In this document: positions 17,844 through 26,257 of the stretch, piece by piece | Position numbering within the stretch: the stretch's first letter is position 1 | Layout of the letters: each line of letters begins with the position of its first letter | Origin: JBNLAN01 sp050302175 | GTDB lineage: Bacteria; Pseudomonadota; Zetaproteobacteria; Mariprofundales; Mariprofundaceae | DNA length: 64,000 nucleotides | Direction of reading: 5' to 3' | Assembly (NCBI GenBank): GCA_050302175.1 | Contig: JBNLAN010000009.1 | Coordinates: 103,392 to 167,391, forward strand | The notes under the pieces: generated by a model | What the model saw: the letters and a program-made list of their open reading frames with translations, nothing else | Database searches by the model: none | What the model was told of the DNA's origin: nothing | Position numbers and translations under genes: made by a program

Positions 17844-18458
17844 ATGAAAATCCTTAATCTGATTCTTGAGGAACTGGAGGCGTGGTTGACAACCCTGATC
17901 TCGGCAGTGCCCGGCCGGGTAGGTAGAGCTTTACGTATGGCATATTACAGGCTAGCACTCAAGGAGTCAGGCCACCTTTCGTTCGGCAGACATGTGGAGA
18001 TCAGCTGTCCCTCCAATATTCGTATGGGCAATGGAATCTATCTGGTGGATGGGGTGATCTTACGGGCCTGTAACAATGCCTCGCTGATCATTGGCGATCG
18101 TTTTTCGGCCAACGGTAATGCCCGGATTATTGCTGACAACGGTGGGGAAATAAGAATTGGCAGTGGAGTAATGATCGGGCCTAACGTAGTGATACGGGCA
18201 AGCAATCATGCTCACAAGAGAACCGATATTCCAATCTGGGAGCAGGGGCAGACAGGAGGAAAAATTGTTATCGGTGACGATGTATGGATTGGCGCAAACG
18301 TGGTTGTGGTTTCCGGAGTGACGATTGGTTCACATGTGATTGTCGCTGCCGGTGCTGTTGTAACCCGGGACGTGCCCGATTATGCGGTGGTTGCAGGTGT
18401 GCCTGCGAGGCTGATTCGGGACCGGCGCAAGGAGCAGGTGGAGTCCGTGGATGAATGA
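17844..18458 (+). CDS. Hexapeptide-repeat acyltransferase (WbbJ/CatB-like)
   Basis: A 204-residue left-handed beta-helix acetyltransferase. Repeats such as IRMGNGIYLVDGV, LIIGDRF, IRIGSGVMIGPNVVI and IVIGDDVWIGANVVVVSGVTIGSHVIVAAGAVV run from about residue 50 to 190. The segment ASNHAHKRTDIPIWEQG holds the likely catalytic histidine, and VVAGVPARLIR is the family C-terminus. It probably O-acetylates a sugar of the repeat unit. It overlaps the following methyltransferase gene by eight bases. Confidence 0.8.
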   Translation: MKILNLILEELEAWLTTLISAVPGRVGRALRMAYYRLALKESGHLSFGRHVEISCPSNIRMGNGIYLVDGVILRACNNASLIIGDRFSANGNARIIADNGGEIRIGSGVMIGPNVVIRASNHAHKRTDIPIWEQGQTGGKIVIGDDVWIGANVVVVSGVTIGSHVIVAAGAVVTRDVPDYAVVAGVPARLIRDRRKEQVESVDE

Positions 18459-19341
18459 GTGCTGTTTGGCGTGCGGGAGTGGACTGGAGGGCAGTAGAAT
18501 TGATTATCCTGGTTCGGGCAAAGAGACCGGACTGTCATTCGATGAGATAGAAATCTGTCCTCAATGTGGGTTCGGTGTGGCAATCCCACGCGTTACGCAG
18601 GGCGAACTTGATCAGTTCTATGCCAGTGGAGCTTATTGGGATGGTGTCGTCAGTGAGAATCCCTATCAGATGGCACATGAAGCGAGTCAGTCGAAGATAA
18701 GGGTAGAGGCCTGCCTGCCGGCTCTGACGTCACTGGATCAGGTTCGTGTGCTGGAAATTGGCGCTGGCCACGCGTATACGATTGGCTGGCTCGAGCACTA
18801 TCTGGGCAAACGCTTCTGCTGCTACGACTTTATTGAGCATGATGAGGAGCGTGCCAGGCAAATCGAAACAGAGAACCATGTCGCACATCGCTATAGCAAG
18901 CTGCAGGCATGTGCGAAAGCCTACGACCTCATCCTGATGAACCATGTGCTTGAACATGTAGTCGATCCCTTTCTCTTTCTTTCCGACGTTATAGGGCATC
19001 TGGATGTTGGCGGTATTGTCCATGTGGAGACACCACATTCGGATTATCGCTACAAAGAGGATGTGTTTCCGCACACCCTGTTTTTTACCGAACCTGCTTA
19101 TGCGGCTTTGGAGAAGCGACTCGGCCTTGAACGAGTTCGCTGTGAAAGCTTCGGTCGGAGTATTCGGGAATCTGTGTCAGACAAACTTTCGGCAAAGGTG
19201 ATCGGTCAGTTATTCAAGTTTACAGTTTTGACGGGGGGGGCTTCGCTCTGCCGCTGGGCAGATAGGCTGTTATGGCAATATGGCCGACGATCCGACAATC
19301 GAATCTGGTTACGGTGGATTGTCAGGCGGTGCGAGGACTGA
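18451..19341 (+). CDS. Class I methyltransferase with N-terminal zinc ribbon
   Basis: A 296-residue methyltransferase. The first ~50 residues carry two CxxC pairs (CLACG and CPQCG), a zinc-binding module typical of sugar C-methyltransferases and related glycan enzymes. SAM motif I, VLEIGAGHAYT, is at about residue 100, and DLILMNHVLEHVVDP with VGGIVHVETPH follows. A G8 run (19233-19240) lies near the 3' end. It starts inside the upstream gene. The missing canonical partner domains mean it may methylate a nucleotide sugar or lipid-linked glycan; the substrate is unknown. Confidence 0.75.
   Translation: MNECCLACGSGLEGSRIDYPGSGKETGLSFDEIEICPQCGFGVAIPRVTQGELDQFYASGAYWDGVVSENPYQMAHEASQSKIRVEACLPALTSLDQVRVLEIGAGHAYTIGWLEHYLGKRFCCYDFIEHDEERARQIETENHVAHRYSKLQACAKAYDLILMNHVLEHVVDPFLFLSDVIGHLDVGGIVHVETPHSDYRYKEDVFPHTLFFTEPAYAALEKRLGLERVRCESFGRSIRESVSDKLSAKVIGQLFKFTVLTGGASLCRWADRLLWQYGRRSDNRIWLRWIVRRCED
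19233..19240 (+). repeat. G8 homopolymer in the zinc-ribbon methyltransferase gene
   Basis: Eight G across codons Thr-Gly-Gly-Ala, about 34 codons before the stop. A slip would alter only the C-terminal tail, so the effect may be mild. Confidence 0.6.
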
Positions 19342-19348
19342 GTGTCAT

Positions 19349-20332
19349 TTAACCGCTTAGACACGATTTAGGGATAAACGATTTCTGAAATGGCGACAGT
19401 TCTGCGTATGCATCGCTCGGGAAACTGTAGTTCTGATGCTGGTAGAATGGCCGTAGTGGCATAAAAACGGCAAATCCGAGATCACGGTGGCCGGTGACAG
19501 GCAGGTTGGCTCTGTGGACCCCCCGCGTATCTTCAATTACAACTGTGCCTGCTTTGACAGTGCTCAATACGCGCCGGTCCGAACCAGCAGGATAAAGGCT
19601 GTCGACTTCCCGGTCTTCAAAATAGCGTTTGTCATTGAATTCATTGTAATTTCTGTGGCTGCCAACAATATATTCATGCGGTCCTGTTTCCGTGGTGCAA
19701 TCCGATAGAAACACGAACATCTTCAACAGATGAAATCTGTTGTTCAGGTCGCGATGCCAGTAGTGGTTCATGGATTTATAGGGGGCGGGAAAGTTTCTTC
19801 GTACATAAGCTTCTACCAGCTTGGGGATGATTCCCAGATAGTGGCCAATTACGGTCAACAGAAACGGATCGGTCCAGACGGCACGGTATGTAGCGGAGAG
19901 TTCCAGCATCGGTACGGTCAGGGTGGAGGGGTTGAAATCCCTGATAACCTGTTCGTAACTTTCGGCCTCCGAGGCATCGAATGTTACACCCCACTCCTTC
20001 AGCTGTTGGGTGGTGCCCAGCATATGGTTGTCAATGAGGGCTTTATGCTGCTGAGGATCGATTCGGGTCTGGGCAAGGCAAGGCGTCCTGAATTTCAGAT
20101 TGTTCAGAGCTGACTGTAATTCCTGCTGCATGGTGGCTAATGTTTCGCCGTTTACATAGTCGGGAAGGATAACAAAACCGGTTTGCTTCAGTTCATCCAG
20201 TATGCTGGCCTGTTCTTCGGATAATTTGGGAAGATGGCGTACGTTTGAATAGCTTTCTGTATATAGGGCACGACTTTTTAGTTTATCAATAAAAGTTGGC
20301 TCGCGAAAAGTAAGTGCAGTATCCTGATGCAT
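19349..20332 (-). CDS. Phytanoyl-CoA dioxygenase (PhyH) family protein
   Basis: A 327-residue Fe(II)/2-oxoglutarate-dependent oxygenase. The iron site is visible as the HxD in HYWHRDLNNRF and the distal histidine in IEDTRGVHRANLP; the arginine of GHRDLGF fits the 2-oxoglutarate salt bridge. Family segments FVFLSDCTTETGPHEYIVGSH and GFVILPDYV are also present. It lies on the minus strand with only seven bases to the convergent methyltransferase gene. Members of this family hydroxylate small molecules, lipids or sugars. In this setting, hydroxylation of a glycan precursor is inferred. Confidence 0.8.
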   Translation of the reverse strand: MHQDTALTFREPTFIDKLKSRALYTESYSNVRHLPKLSEEQASILDELKQTGFVILPDYVNGETLATMQQELQSALNNLKFRTPCLAQTRIDPQQHKALIDNHMLGTTQQLKEWGVTFDASEAESYEQVIRDFNPSTLTVPMLELSATYRAVWTDPFLLTVIGHYLGIIPKLVEAYVRRNFPAPYKSMNHYWHRDLNNRFHLLKMFVFLSDCTTETGPHEYIVGSHRNYNEFNDKRYFEDREVDSLYPAGSDRRVLSTVKAGTVVIEDTRGVHRANLPVTGHRDLGFAVFMPLRPFYQHQNYSFPSDAYAELSPFQKSFIPKSCLSG

Positions 20333-20360
20333 CGTGACAACCCCCTATAATTTTGGAATG

Positions 20361-20389
20361 ATTATATACCAATGAGTACTAATGACCAA
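20361..20389 (-). promoter_or_regulatory. Candidate promoter for the PhyH-like gene
   Basis: On the minus strand, TATAAT (20361-20366) lies 17 bases from a weak TTGGTC (20384-20389), inside the first codons of the divergent gene. An AGGGGGT ribosome site precedes the PhyH start. Motif match only. Confidence 0.35.
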
Positions 20390-21385
20390 GTCTGTGCTAC
20401 GAATATTGTGGCGGTTGCTGTGGATGCCGGGCCAATACAGGTAATGAAAGCGCTCACTTTTCCCAATATGCGTCTGGTTCGGGAGACTACATCGATAGAT
20501 GGCTGTGACCTCCTGATTGTTGGGACATCAGGAAGTGAAGCGGGCCAGTTGATAGAAATGCAGATGAGAAGAAAAGCCGTGTTATCTTCGACACCTCTGA
20601 TTGTAATCGAAGATTTTCCAGGTAACTACCGCCACGTGGATGGAGGCGAGCCGGACTTATTGCTGGTCGAGCACGAATGCGTGGCGGCACTCCATCGTCG
20701 TCGGCTGGGATCCTGTCCGGAAATTGTTGTCTTGCCTAACCCACGCTATGATCCGTTTCGGCGCGAGGGTGTCAGTGTGGCTGCGTTGTTGCAGAAGCAG
20801 TGGAAAGCATCAACGGGCAGACCCTCCATTTTGTGGGCTGGGCAACCCGAAACGGAAGATGCGCTAAGGACGCTTGAATACCTTTTTCCTGATATTTCGG
20901 ATTTGCATCTGACTGTTTTGATGAAAGCACACCCCAGAGATGGTGGTTACCGAGAAGGCGTATATGCCAGTTTTTTTGAATCTCATCAGATCCCTTATAT
21001 TGATGTAACGAATATTTCGCTGAGGAATTGCTGCCTTGAATATGCCCCGCGCCTAATCATTACTCAGTTTTCTTCCTTGGCAATTGAGGCAGGATTTATG
21101 TCGCTTCCATCTATCTATGTACTTTACCAGGAAATTGGTGCAAAACGTCTCTTCGCCGACAAAGGCTACTCAGTTCCGCCGTGGTGTGATTACGGGGCAG
21201 CGTTATTAATTGACCGGCCAGAGGGACAGAGAGAAGCACTTGAGTTGGCGTTATTTGACGAAGGTGCCAGAAGCAACATGATTAGCTCCTTCGAACATTT
21301 TTGGGGAGGGCAATGTTCGGCGAAAGATGTCAACGCTTGCATTATGAGGCTTGCTGATAAGAATGTGTTTAGTTGCGGGCATTAA
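20372..21385 (+). CDS. GT-B-like glycosyltransferase-related protein
   Basis: A 337-residue cytoplasmic protein of uncertain family. The order of segments suggests a GT-B fold: LLIVGTSGSEAG, LIVIEDFPGNYRH, PSILWAGQPETEDAL (start of second domain), TVLMKAHPRDGGY and LIITQFSSLAIEAGFMSLPSIYV, where the last resembles the C-terminal nucleotide-binding helix. Similar layouts occur in polysialyltransferase-like and CDP-glycerol transferase-like proteins. It is divergent from the PhyH gene with a 39-base gap. No metal DxD motif is obvious. Calling it a glycosyltransferase is an inference from fold-like motifs and context. Confidence 0.45.
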   Translation: MSTNDQVCATNIVAVAVDAGPIQVMKALTFPNMRLVRETTSIDGCDLLIVGTSGSEAGQLIEMQMRRKAVLSSTPLIVIEDFPGNYRHVDGGEPDLLLVEHECVAALHRRRLGSCPEIVVLPNPRYDPFRREGVSVAALLQKQWKASTGRPSILWAGQPETEDALRTLEYLFPDISDLHLTVLMKAHPRDGGYREGVYASFFESHQIPYIDVTNISLRNCCLEYAPRLIITQFSSLAIEAGFMSLPSIYVLYQEIGAKRLFADKGYSVPPWCDYGAALLIDRPEGQREALELALFDEGARSNMISSFEHFWGGQCSAKDVNACIMRLADKNVFSCGH

Positions 21386-21411
21386 AGCGCCGCGGATAAA
21401 TGGGGGCCTTA

Positions 21412-22551
21412 ATGTCACGACGTCCAATGATCATTCCAATTCAGGCGGAGGGGAAGTATGCGCAGCATAATCTTCTTTGTGATGGAAGTGTCGCTCTTTC
21501 GGAAGATGAAATTGCCCCGTTACTGGAAACGATCCCTTTTGATGAACCGATTACAAGTTTACTGCATCCGGAAGTTCGTTATGAGGTAACGGATCACTGC
21601 AATGCTAATTGCATCATGTGCCCGCGCGAGGAGCACGAACATGGTCGCGAGCACGGCATTATGGATCAGGCTAAATACGAGAAAAGTATCGATGAAGTGG
21701 TTTCGCTAGGAGCTAAAAAGGTGGTTCTGACCGGGTTCGGCGAGCCGATGATCGACAAGCACCTTGAAGATAAAATCGCCTATGCAAAGAGGAAGGGGCT
21801 GCAAACCTATATCATCACCAATGGCTCCGTGCTGACCGGTAAAAGGGCACGCGGCCTGATCGAGGCCGGCCTCGATGAGATGCGCGTCAGTTTCTATGGT
21901 ATGCGGAGTGAGACCTACAATGCCGTTATGCAGGGGTTGGAGTTCGAGAAAACAAAGGCGGGTTTGCTCTCGTTTCTGGAAATGCGTGATAGCCTTGGAG
22001 CATCGACAAGGGTTCAACTCTCCTATCTTGTATTGCCCGAGAACGAGTCGGATACGGAACCCTTTAAAGAGTACTGGGAGCCGAAGGTGGAGGCGATTGA
22101 GATATGGAAGCCTCACAACTTCGGTGACGGGAAGGATTACCGGCAACGTGCCGAAGATTCCGGCGTGAAATCAACCTGCGGACGCCCGGAAAATGGGCCG
22201 TTGCAGATTCAATGGAATGGTGAGGTAATTCCTTGCTGCTACGATTACAATAACAAGATTATTCTAGGTAATGCATTCGAAACACCGGTGCTGGAAGTGA
22301 TGAATTCGCCGAAATACCGGCTGTTGCGGTACGCACATCGAGCCGGGCGCTTCGCTCTGTTTCCATATTGCGATCAATGTGACCAGCTGCTGCCGCATGC
22401 TGATGCGCTTGTCTATACAAATAGGCATAATCTGTCGGCGGAAGAGGCGGTGAAACTATCCAACACCGACCTGTATGACCTTGTGAATGCAAGAGAGATA
22501 GAAGAATCTGAAATGAGTGAACGTTATCGGGAGGGTCACCGCAACTCCTGA
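21412..22551 (+). CDS. Radical SAM / SPASM-domain protein
   Basis: A 379-residue radical SAM enzyme. The cluster motif CNANCIMC lies at about residues 63-70, followed by VVLTGFGEPMIDKHLED and LQTYIITNGSVLTG. The C-terminal SPASM-type region has cysteines in STCGRPENG, EVIPCCYDYNNK and FPYCDQCDQLLP, which would bind an auxiliary iron-sulphur cluster. The start chosen has GGGGG six bases upstream; an ATG four codons earlier is possible. The downstream gene starts on its stop codon. Such enzymes modify peptides or sugars; here a glycan role is inferred. Confidence 0.75.
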   Translation: MSRRPMIIPIQAEGKYAQHNLLCDGSVALSEDEIAPLLETIPFDEPITSLLHPEVRYEVTDHCNANCIMCPREEHEHGREHGIMDQAKYEKSIDEVVSLGAKKVVLTGFGEPMIDKHLEDKIAYAKRKGLQTYIITNGSVLTGKRARGLIEAGLDEMRVSFYGMRSETYNAVMQGLEFEKTKAGLLSFLEMRDSLGASTRVQLSYLVLPENESDTEPFKEYWEPKVEAIEIWKPHNFGDGKDYRQRAEDSGVKSTCGRPENGPLQIQWNGEVIPCCYDYNNKIILGNAFETPVLEVMNSPKYRLLRYAHRAGRFALFPYCDQCDQLLPHADALVYTNRHNLSAEEAVKLSNTDLYDLVNAREIEESEMSERYREGHRNS

Positions 22552-24248
22552 TGTCTGTTCAAATATGTCGTCATCCGGAAGATTTCGAACAGATTTTGGG
22601 GGGTAAGCGGAATCTTTCATATGTCATTCTGGGGGGCTCGCGAATTGCCCCTGTTCTGCTGAGAAGTTTGCTGGCCGGTGCGAAAAGAAGCGGTCACGAT
22701 ACGATTGAGCATGATCAGCAAGTTGCTTCGGAGGCGCTTCAGCAGATTCGAAGCTTTTTCAACCAGTGTGAGACCATAGATACGGATTGGTTCTTTTCCT
22801 TTTCCTCCAAAGTGCCGCTCTCCATTCCGGGGTATCAGGATGTGCAGAAAATATTTCTGATACTGGCCTATTTGAAGCTATATCCTGAACGTGAACTACT
22901 TGTATTGGCGGCAGACGCCAAGATTCGAAGTCTTGCGCAACATGCTCTTGCCAATACCCCTTGTCACCAGCGTACATTGCCCGGGTTGAAAGGGGGGCTG
23001 CGTATGGGGCGCAGCCTGATACGGATTCTGCTGGCTGGACGTTATCATGGCGATAGCGTCGATTCGCTGCTGTTTACTTTGGCTGCCAGGCCTCCACGGG
23101 ATGGGCGGGATGCTTACTTCGGTATGTTGTCGGAAGTGATATCCGAAAAAAACAGTGTGGCGACCGTTTACTTCTGCGCTGGTTCTAGTGTGCGATTTCC
23201 GGTTCTGTCTGGTATGTATCCGGTCGAAATGTTTGCTTCGATCAGGGACATTCTGGCGGCATTCATCACTTCTATTCGGAGTGCCCGAAGGTCGCGACGG
23301 GACTATTGTCATTTCACCAGTGCGGGCCATGGGGCAATCTACTCGTTTCTTAGGAATCGGGAAATTCTTTACGGGGAGACTATCTATACTGGTTTTCTGA
23401 CCCGTGTGTTCAAGAAGTTACTCTGGCAGCTCTCTCCCCAGCGTACAATTTACCCTTTTGAGAACAGAAGCTGGGAGAAACACCTCGTGGCAGCTATTCG
23501 GCAGAGTGAAACGGGATATTCCATTGGTTACCAACACTCGTCGATTACACCCAGACACCTGGCATTCCATATTGATAACGGTCAGCAGGCGGAGGCATGG
23601 CTGCCAGATCAGGTCGTCACTATCGGAGAGGTAACTAGGTCATGGCTACGACGCACGGCGCCGGTATTGGCCGACCGTTTGACAGTGGGCGTCAGTATGC
23701 GACGAGTTAACTGCCGGAAGATACCCCCTGCACAAACCGATGCGGTTCTGGTTGCAATCTCATCCAGCAGGGAAGAGGCGTGGAGCCTGATGAATATAGT
23801 CTATGAGGCATCATCTTTGACGAATGTACCGTTTTATATCCGGACGCATCCAACCATTCCTGTTGCAGACATCTTTTATTCGTTTGACTGGCTTGAACAC
23901 GTGCATTTGTCATCGGGCAAAACGTTGATTGAGGATATTGAAAGGAGCTCCATGGTTGCATATAGCTCTTCGACGGTGGCGCTTGAGGGAATGCTCTTCG
24001 GGCGGGTTCCGATTTTTGTCGATATCGGGGACATTCCGTCGGGCGATCCGATTGTCGGCAACTACTCATTCAAATACTGTGCTGAAAATTCCGAGGCGTT
24101 GGCAGATTCAATTGAGTCTGTCCGACGGATGTCGGGTTCGAAACTGGCCGACATGCAAGCCGAAGCAGCGATGCTGGCAGAAGAGTGTATGAGATTTCCT
24201 GACCGGGAGAGACTCGACCGCCTATTGATAGATATAGGGGTGAGCTAA
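22551..24248 (+). CDS. GT-B-like protein of surface-glycan type, function unknown
   Basis: A 565-residue cytoplasmic protein translated from an ATG overlapping the previous stop. The C-terminal third (about 390-540) looks like a sugar-nucleotide domain: VLVAISSSREEAW, FYIRTHPTIP, then SSMVAYSSSTVALEGMLFGRVPIFVDI, resembling the family in which a Ser/Thr-rich loop and a following helix bind the nucleotide. The SIGYQHSSITPRHLAFH segment (about residues 324-340) is another common block of such proteins. The N-terminal ~220 residues are not recognised. It is likely a glycosyltransferase, possibly with two nucleotide-binding halves. Confidence 0.45.
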   Translation: MSVQICRHPEDFEQILGGKRNLSYVILGGSRIAPVLLRSLLAGAKRSGHDTIEHDQQVASEALQQIRSFFNQCETIDTDWFFSFSSKVPLSIPGYQDVQKIFLILAYLKLYPERELLVLAADAKIRSLAQHALANTPCHQRTLPGLKGGLRMGRSLIRILLAGRYHGDSVDSLLFTLAARPPRDGRDAYFGMLSEVISEKNSVATVYFCAGSSVRFPVLSGMYPVEMFASIRDILAAFITSIRSARRSRRDYCHFTSAGHGAIYSFLRNREILYGETIYTGFLTRVFKKLLWQLSPQRTIYPFENRSWEKHLVAAIRQSETGYSIGYQHSSITPRHLAFHIDNGQQAEAWLPDQVVTIGEVTRSWLRRTAPVLADRLTVGVSMRRVNCRKIPPAQTDAVLVAISSSREEAWSLMNIVYEASSLTNVPFYIRTHPTIPVADIFYSFDWLEHVHLSSGKTLIEDIERSSMVAYSSSTVALEGMLFGRVPIFVDIGDIPSGDPIVGNYSFKYCAENSEALADSIESVRRMSGSKLADMQAEAAMLAEECMRFPDRERLDRLLIDIGVS

Positions 24249-24804
24249 ATGACAAAGCCGAGAAAATGCATAGCACGTTGAAAGTGCATTGAGCACACAC
24301 CTTGGTACTCCGCTTTAGAAAGCGAACTAAAATTTTCTAGATTCTTGATGCTTTTATCGTGTGTATAGCGATGGAAGTATTTATAGGTATCTGTGCTTCC
24401 TATGGCTTCCCAATATGGGGTTAGATGTTTATTGGATGTGTCATTCACCTTTAATTCGGCGTTATTCTTGCTTACTAGTCTGCTCATAGGTTTGCTTTGC
24501 ACATAATGGGACTTTCACATGTGAATTGACGGGTGGGTTCTTTTTCATGTGGCAATGGATGGAGAGGCATGAGCCAGTTTAGGTTCAATGTATGCCGTCT
24601 TTGTTCTGTGTACGTCATTATAAATGGCCTATTTGAGATTGGGATATATACATATTGATATTGGGTGGTATTGTTAGGGGTGAACCAAGGGGGAAATGAT
24701 CGACGGGCCAAAAATCTTTTGGCCCGAACAATATTTCTAAATTTCGGGTTCGTTAAATTAGAAAAATAGTATGGACAAGGAGGTTCATTACATGGGAAGG
24801 TAAT
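24249..24804 (+). other. AT-rich gap of 556 bases between glycan genes
   Basis: No convincing coding region on either strand: short frames here lack ribosome sites and family-like sequence. Base composition is clearly more AT-rich than the flanks. The only structure seen is a perfect 10-bp inverted repeat near its right end (24704-24726). It may hold the promoter and leader for the downstream polymerase/ligase gene. Confidence 0.5.
24704..24726 (+). promoter_or_regulatory. Perfect inverted repeat (10-bp arms, 3-base loop)
   Basis: CGGGCCAAAA and TTTTGGCCCG around ATC form a perfect hairpin. On either strand the arms are not followed by a T-run, so it is not a classic terminator. It lies 78 bases before the start of the polymerase/ligase gene and could be a leader hairpin or protein site. 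Confidence 0.45.
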
Positions 24805-26250
24805 ATGTACAGGAGAATTAATAACCAATGGGTTATTGTTGCTATAATGTTTACGGCTGTGTTCGGCCTGATATTTTCCGAACAACGAATTATCGATTAT
24901 CATTTTTTTGGTGTACGCTCTATTTCGCCGAGCGACCTGTTTTTCCTATCAGTTTGTTTAATAGTGTTATCCGTGAAATGGTTCAACAACAAACGGTTTT
25001 TTGTCGGTCCTATAAATAGTTCACGACTGCAGTTTATTTTCTGGAACCTGTTTCTGATTACTCTGTTTTTATCTCTGGATAACATTGGCCCGATTCTTTT
25101 TTCCAGTGTTTTCGGTGTTACCTTGTTTATGTTGGGGGCATACTGTTTTTTTGTTTGTCTCAAAACAGAAAAGATAATTGTATATGCCTACTATTATTCG
25201 CTACTGATCGCTGCCTTTTTCTTTATTGAGTATCTGTTGATTCGGGGTCCATATTGGGGGCTTTGGTCTTATAATAAAGTTTTCTGGTTTCTACATTATG
25301 GAGAAGGTACACCTGCTCTCCACTATCCTTTCGGGAGCACAGGTCAAGCAGCGCTGTTGCTGGCGATTGTTTTTTTCATTGGAGTAGGTTCTGCTCTCGT
25401 ACTGCGGAAATATATGAGTGTTTTTTTTCTCATTCCCGCGCTGTTCTTGTCAGTTACGCAAACTTCAAGCCGCTCTGTTACATTATTGCTGTTAGCAGGT
25501 GCTGTCGGATACCTGATACTGTTGTTGTTTCAAAAACATCAGCAAAAGAAAGTTGTTGTCTATAACAGGCTGGTTTTTGGTGGCGTGTTGTTACTGACCA
25601 TGCTCGTTGTGCCTTTTACGTTTGACGTATGTGGTAAGCGATCTGTTCAGCTCTTTGGGTATTCGCCTGTTGAGATTATAGCCGGAGAGCCAGATGAGTA
25701 TCGGCACAATGCCATGGAAAGAGTGGTAAGTGGCACTGCAGAGAAGAGCGCTGTCGCAGAGAAGAGCGCTGTCGCAGAGAAGAGCGCTGTCGCAGAGAAG
25801 AGTGCTGTCGCAGAGAAGAGTGCTGTCGCAGAGAAGAGTGCTGTCGCAGAGAAGAGTGCTGTCGCAGAGAAGAGTGCTGTCGCAGAGAAGAGTGTTGTCG
25901 CAGAGAAGAGTGTTGTCGCAGAGAAGAGTGCTGTATCTGTCCCAGGGTCAACGCATAATGTTTACTTGGATTTGTATGCGTTTTCCGGACCACTAAGCCT
26001 CATGTTATTTGTCGTTTTTTTGCTGTTGATAATGGTCAATTTGTTCCGGCTTCAAATGCAGTGTAGAAACAAGAATAGGTTTCCATTCTATGCTGCACTA
26101 ACAATTGCAATGTTTGTTGTTGTTGCGGAACTATATGCATACCCTCTATTATATCAGCGTTATATATGGGTGTTTTTTGCGTTTTCTTTGGCGGTCATCG
26201 CACATTCTAAACTCCATAAGACCAGAGGTATTGAATTGAAGGAGACTTGA
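24805..26250 (+). CDS. O-antigen polymerase/ligase-like membrane protein with repeat-bearing loop
   Basis: A 481-residue polytopic protein of the Wzy/WaaL (O-antigen polymerase/ligase) type, with about ten hydrophobic segments. A large soluble loop between about residues 285 and 390 is normally periplasmic in this superfamily and carries the active site. In it, AEKSAV-type hexapeptides repeat eleven times (residues ~312-377), directly before STHNVYLDLYAFSG; the HN in that segment matches the conserved His-Asn of ligase loops. The first arginines of the loop are in FDVCGKRSV and DEYRHNAMERV. Start is the ATG 34 bases after the unusual hairpin region. Whether it polymerises or ligates cannot be decided. 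Confidence 0.75.
   Translation: MYRRINNQWVIVAIMFTAVFGLIFSEQRIIDYHFFGVRSISPSDLFFLSVCLIVLSVKWFNNKRFFVGPINSSRLQFIFWNLFLITLFLSLDNIGPILFSSVFGVTLFMLGAYCFFVCLKTEKIIVYAYYYSLLIAAFFFIEYLLIRGPYWGLWSYNKVFWFLHYGEGTPALHYPFGSTGQAALLLAIVFFIGVGSALVLRKYMSVFFLIPALFLSVTQTSSRSVTLLLLAGAVGYLILLLFQKHQQKKVVVYNRLVFGGVLLLTMLVVPFTFDVCGKRSVQLFGYSPVEIIAGEPDEYRHNAMERVVSGTAEKSAVAEKSAVAEKSAVAEKSAVAEKSAVAEKSAVAEKSAVAEKSAVAEKSVVAEKSVVAEKSAVSVPGSTHNVYLDLYAFSGPLSLMLFVVFLLLIMVNLFRLQMQCRNKNRFPFYAALTIAMFVVVAELYAYPLLYQRYIWVFFAFSLAVIAHSKLHKTRGIELKET
25738..25935 (+). repeat. Eleven-unit 18-bp tandem repeat
   Basis: Eleven in-frame copies of an 18-base unit, starting GCAGAGAAGAGCGCTGTC. Units 1-3 read AGCGCT, units 4-8 AGTGCT, units 9-10 AGTGTT, and unit 11 AGTGCT with a final GTA. 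The block-wise order of variants suggests expansion by slippage. Each unit adds Ala-Glu-Lys-Ser-Ala/Val-Val to the loop of the polymerase/ligase-like protein. Because the unit is a multiple of three, copy change would alter loop length without a frameshift. Confidence 0.95.
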
Positions 26251-26257
26251 TTAGCCG

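Noticed and set aside
24484..24903. Minus-strand open frame of 139 codons in the AT-rich gap
   Set aside because: It overlaps the start of the polymerase/ligase gene, lacks a ribosome site and has no family-like sequence.
25676..25996. Other frames across the tandem repeat encode Arg-Leu-Ser-Gln-type repeats
   Set aside because: They are by-products of the 18-base periodicity; only the polymerase/ligase frame continues into conserved sequence on both sides.
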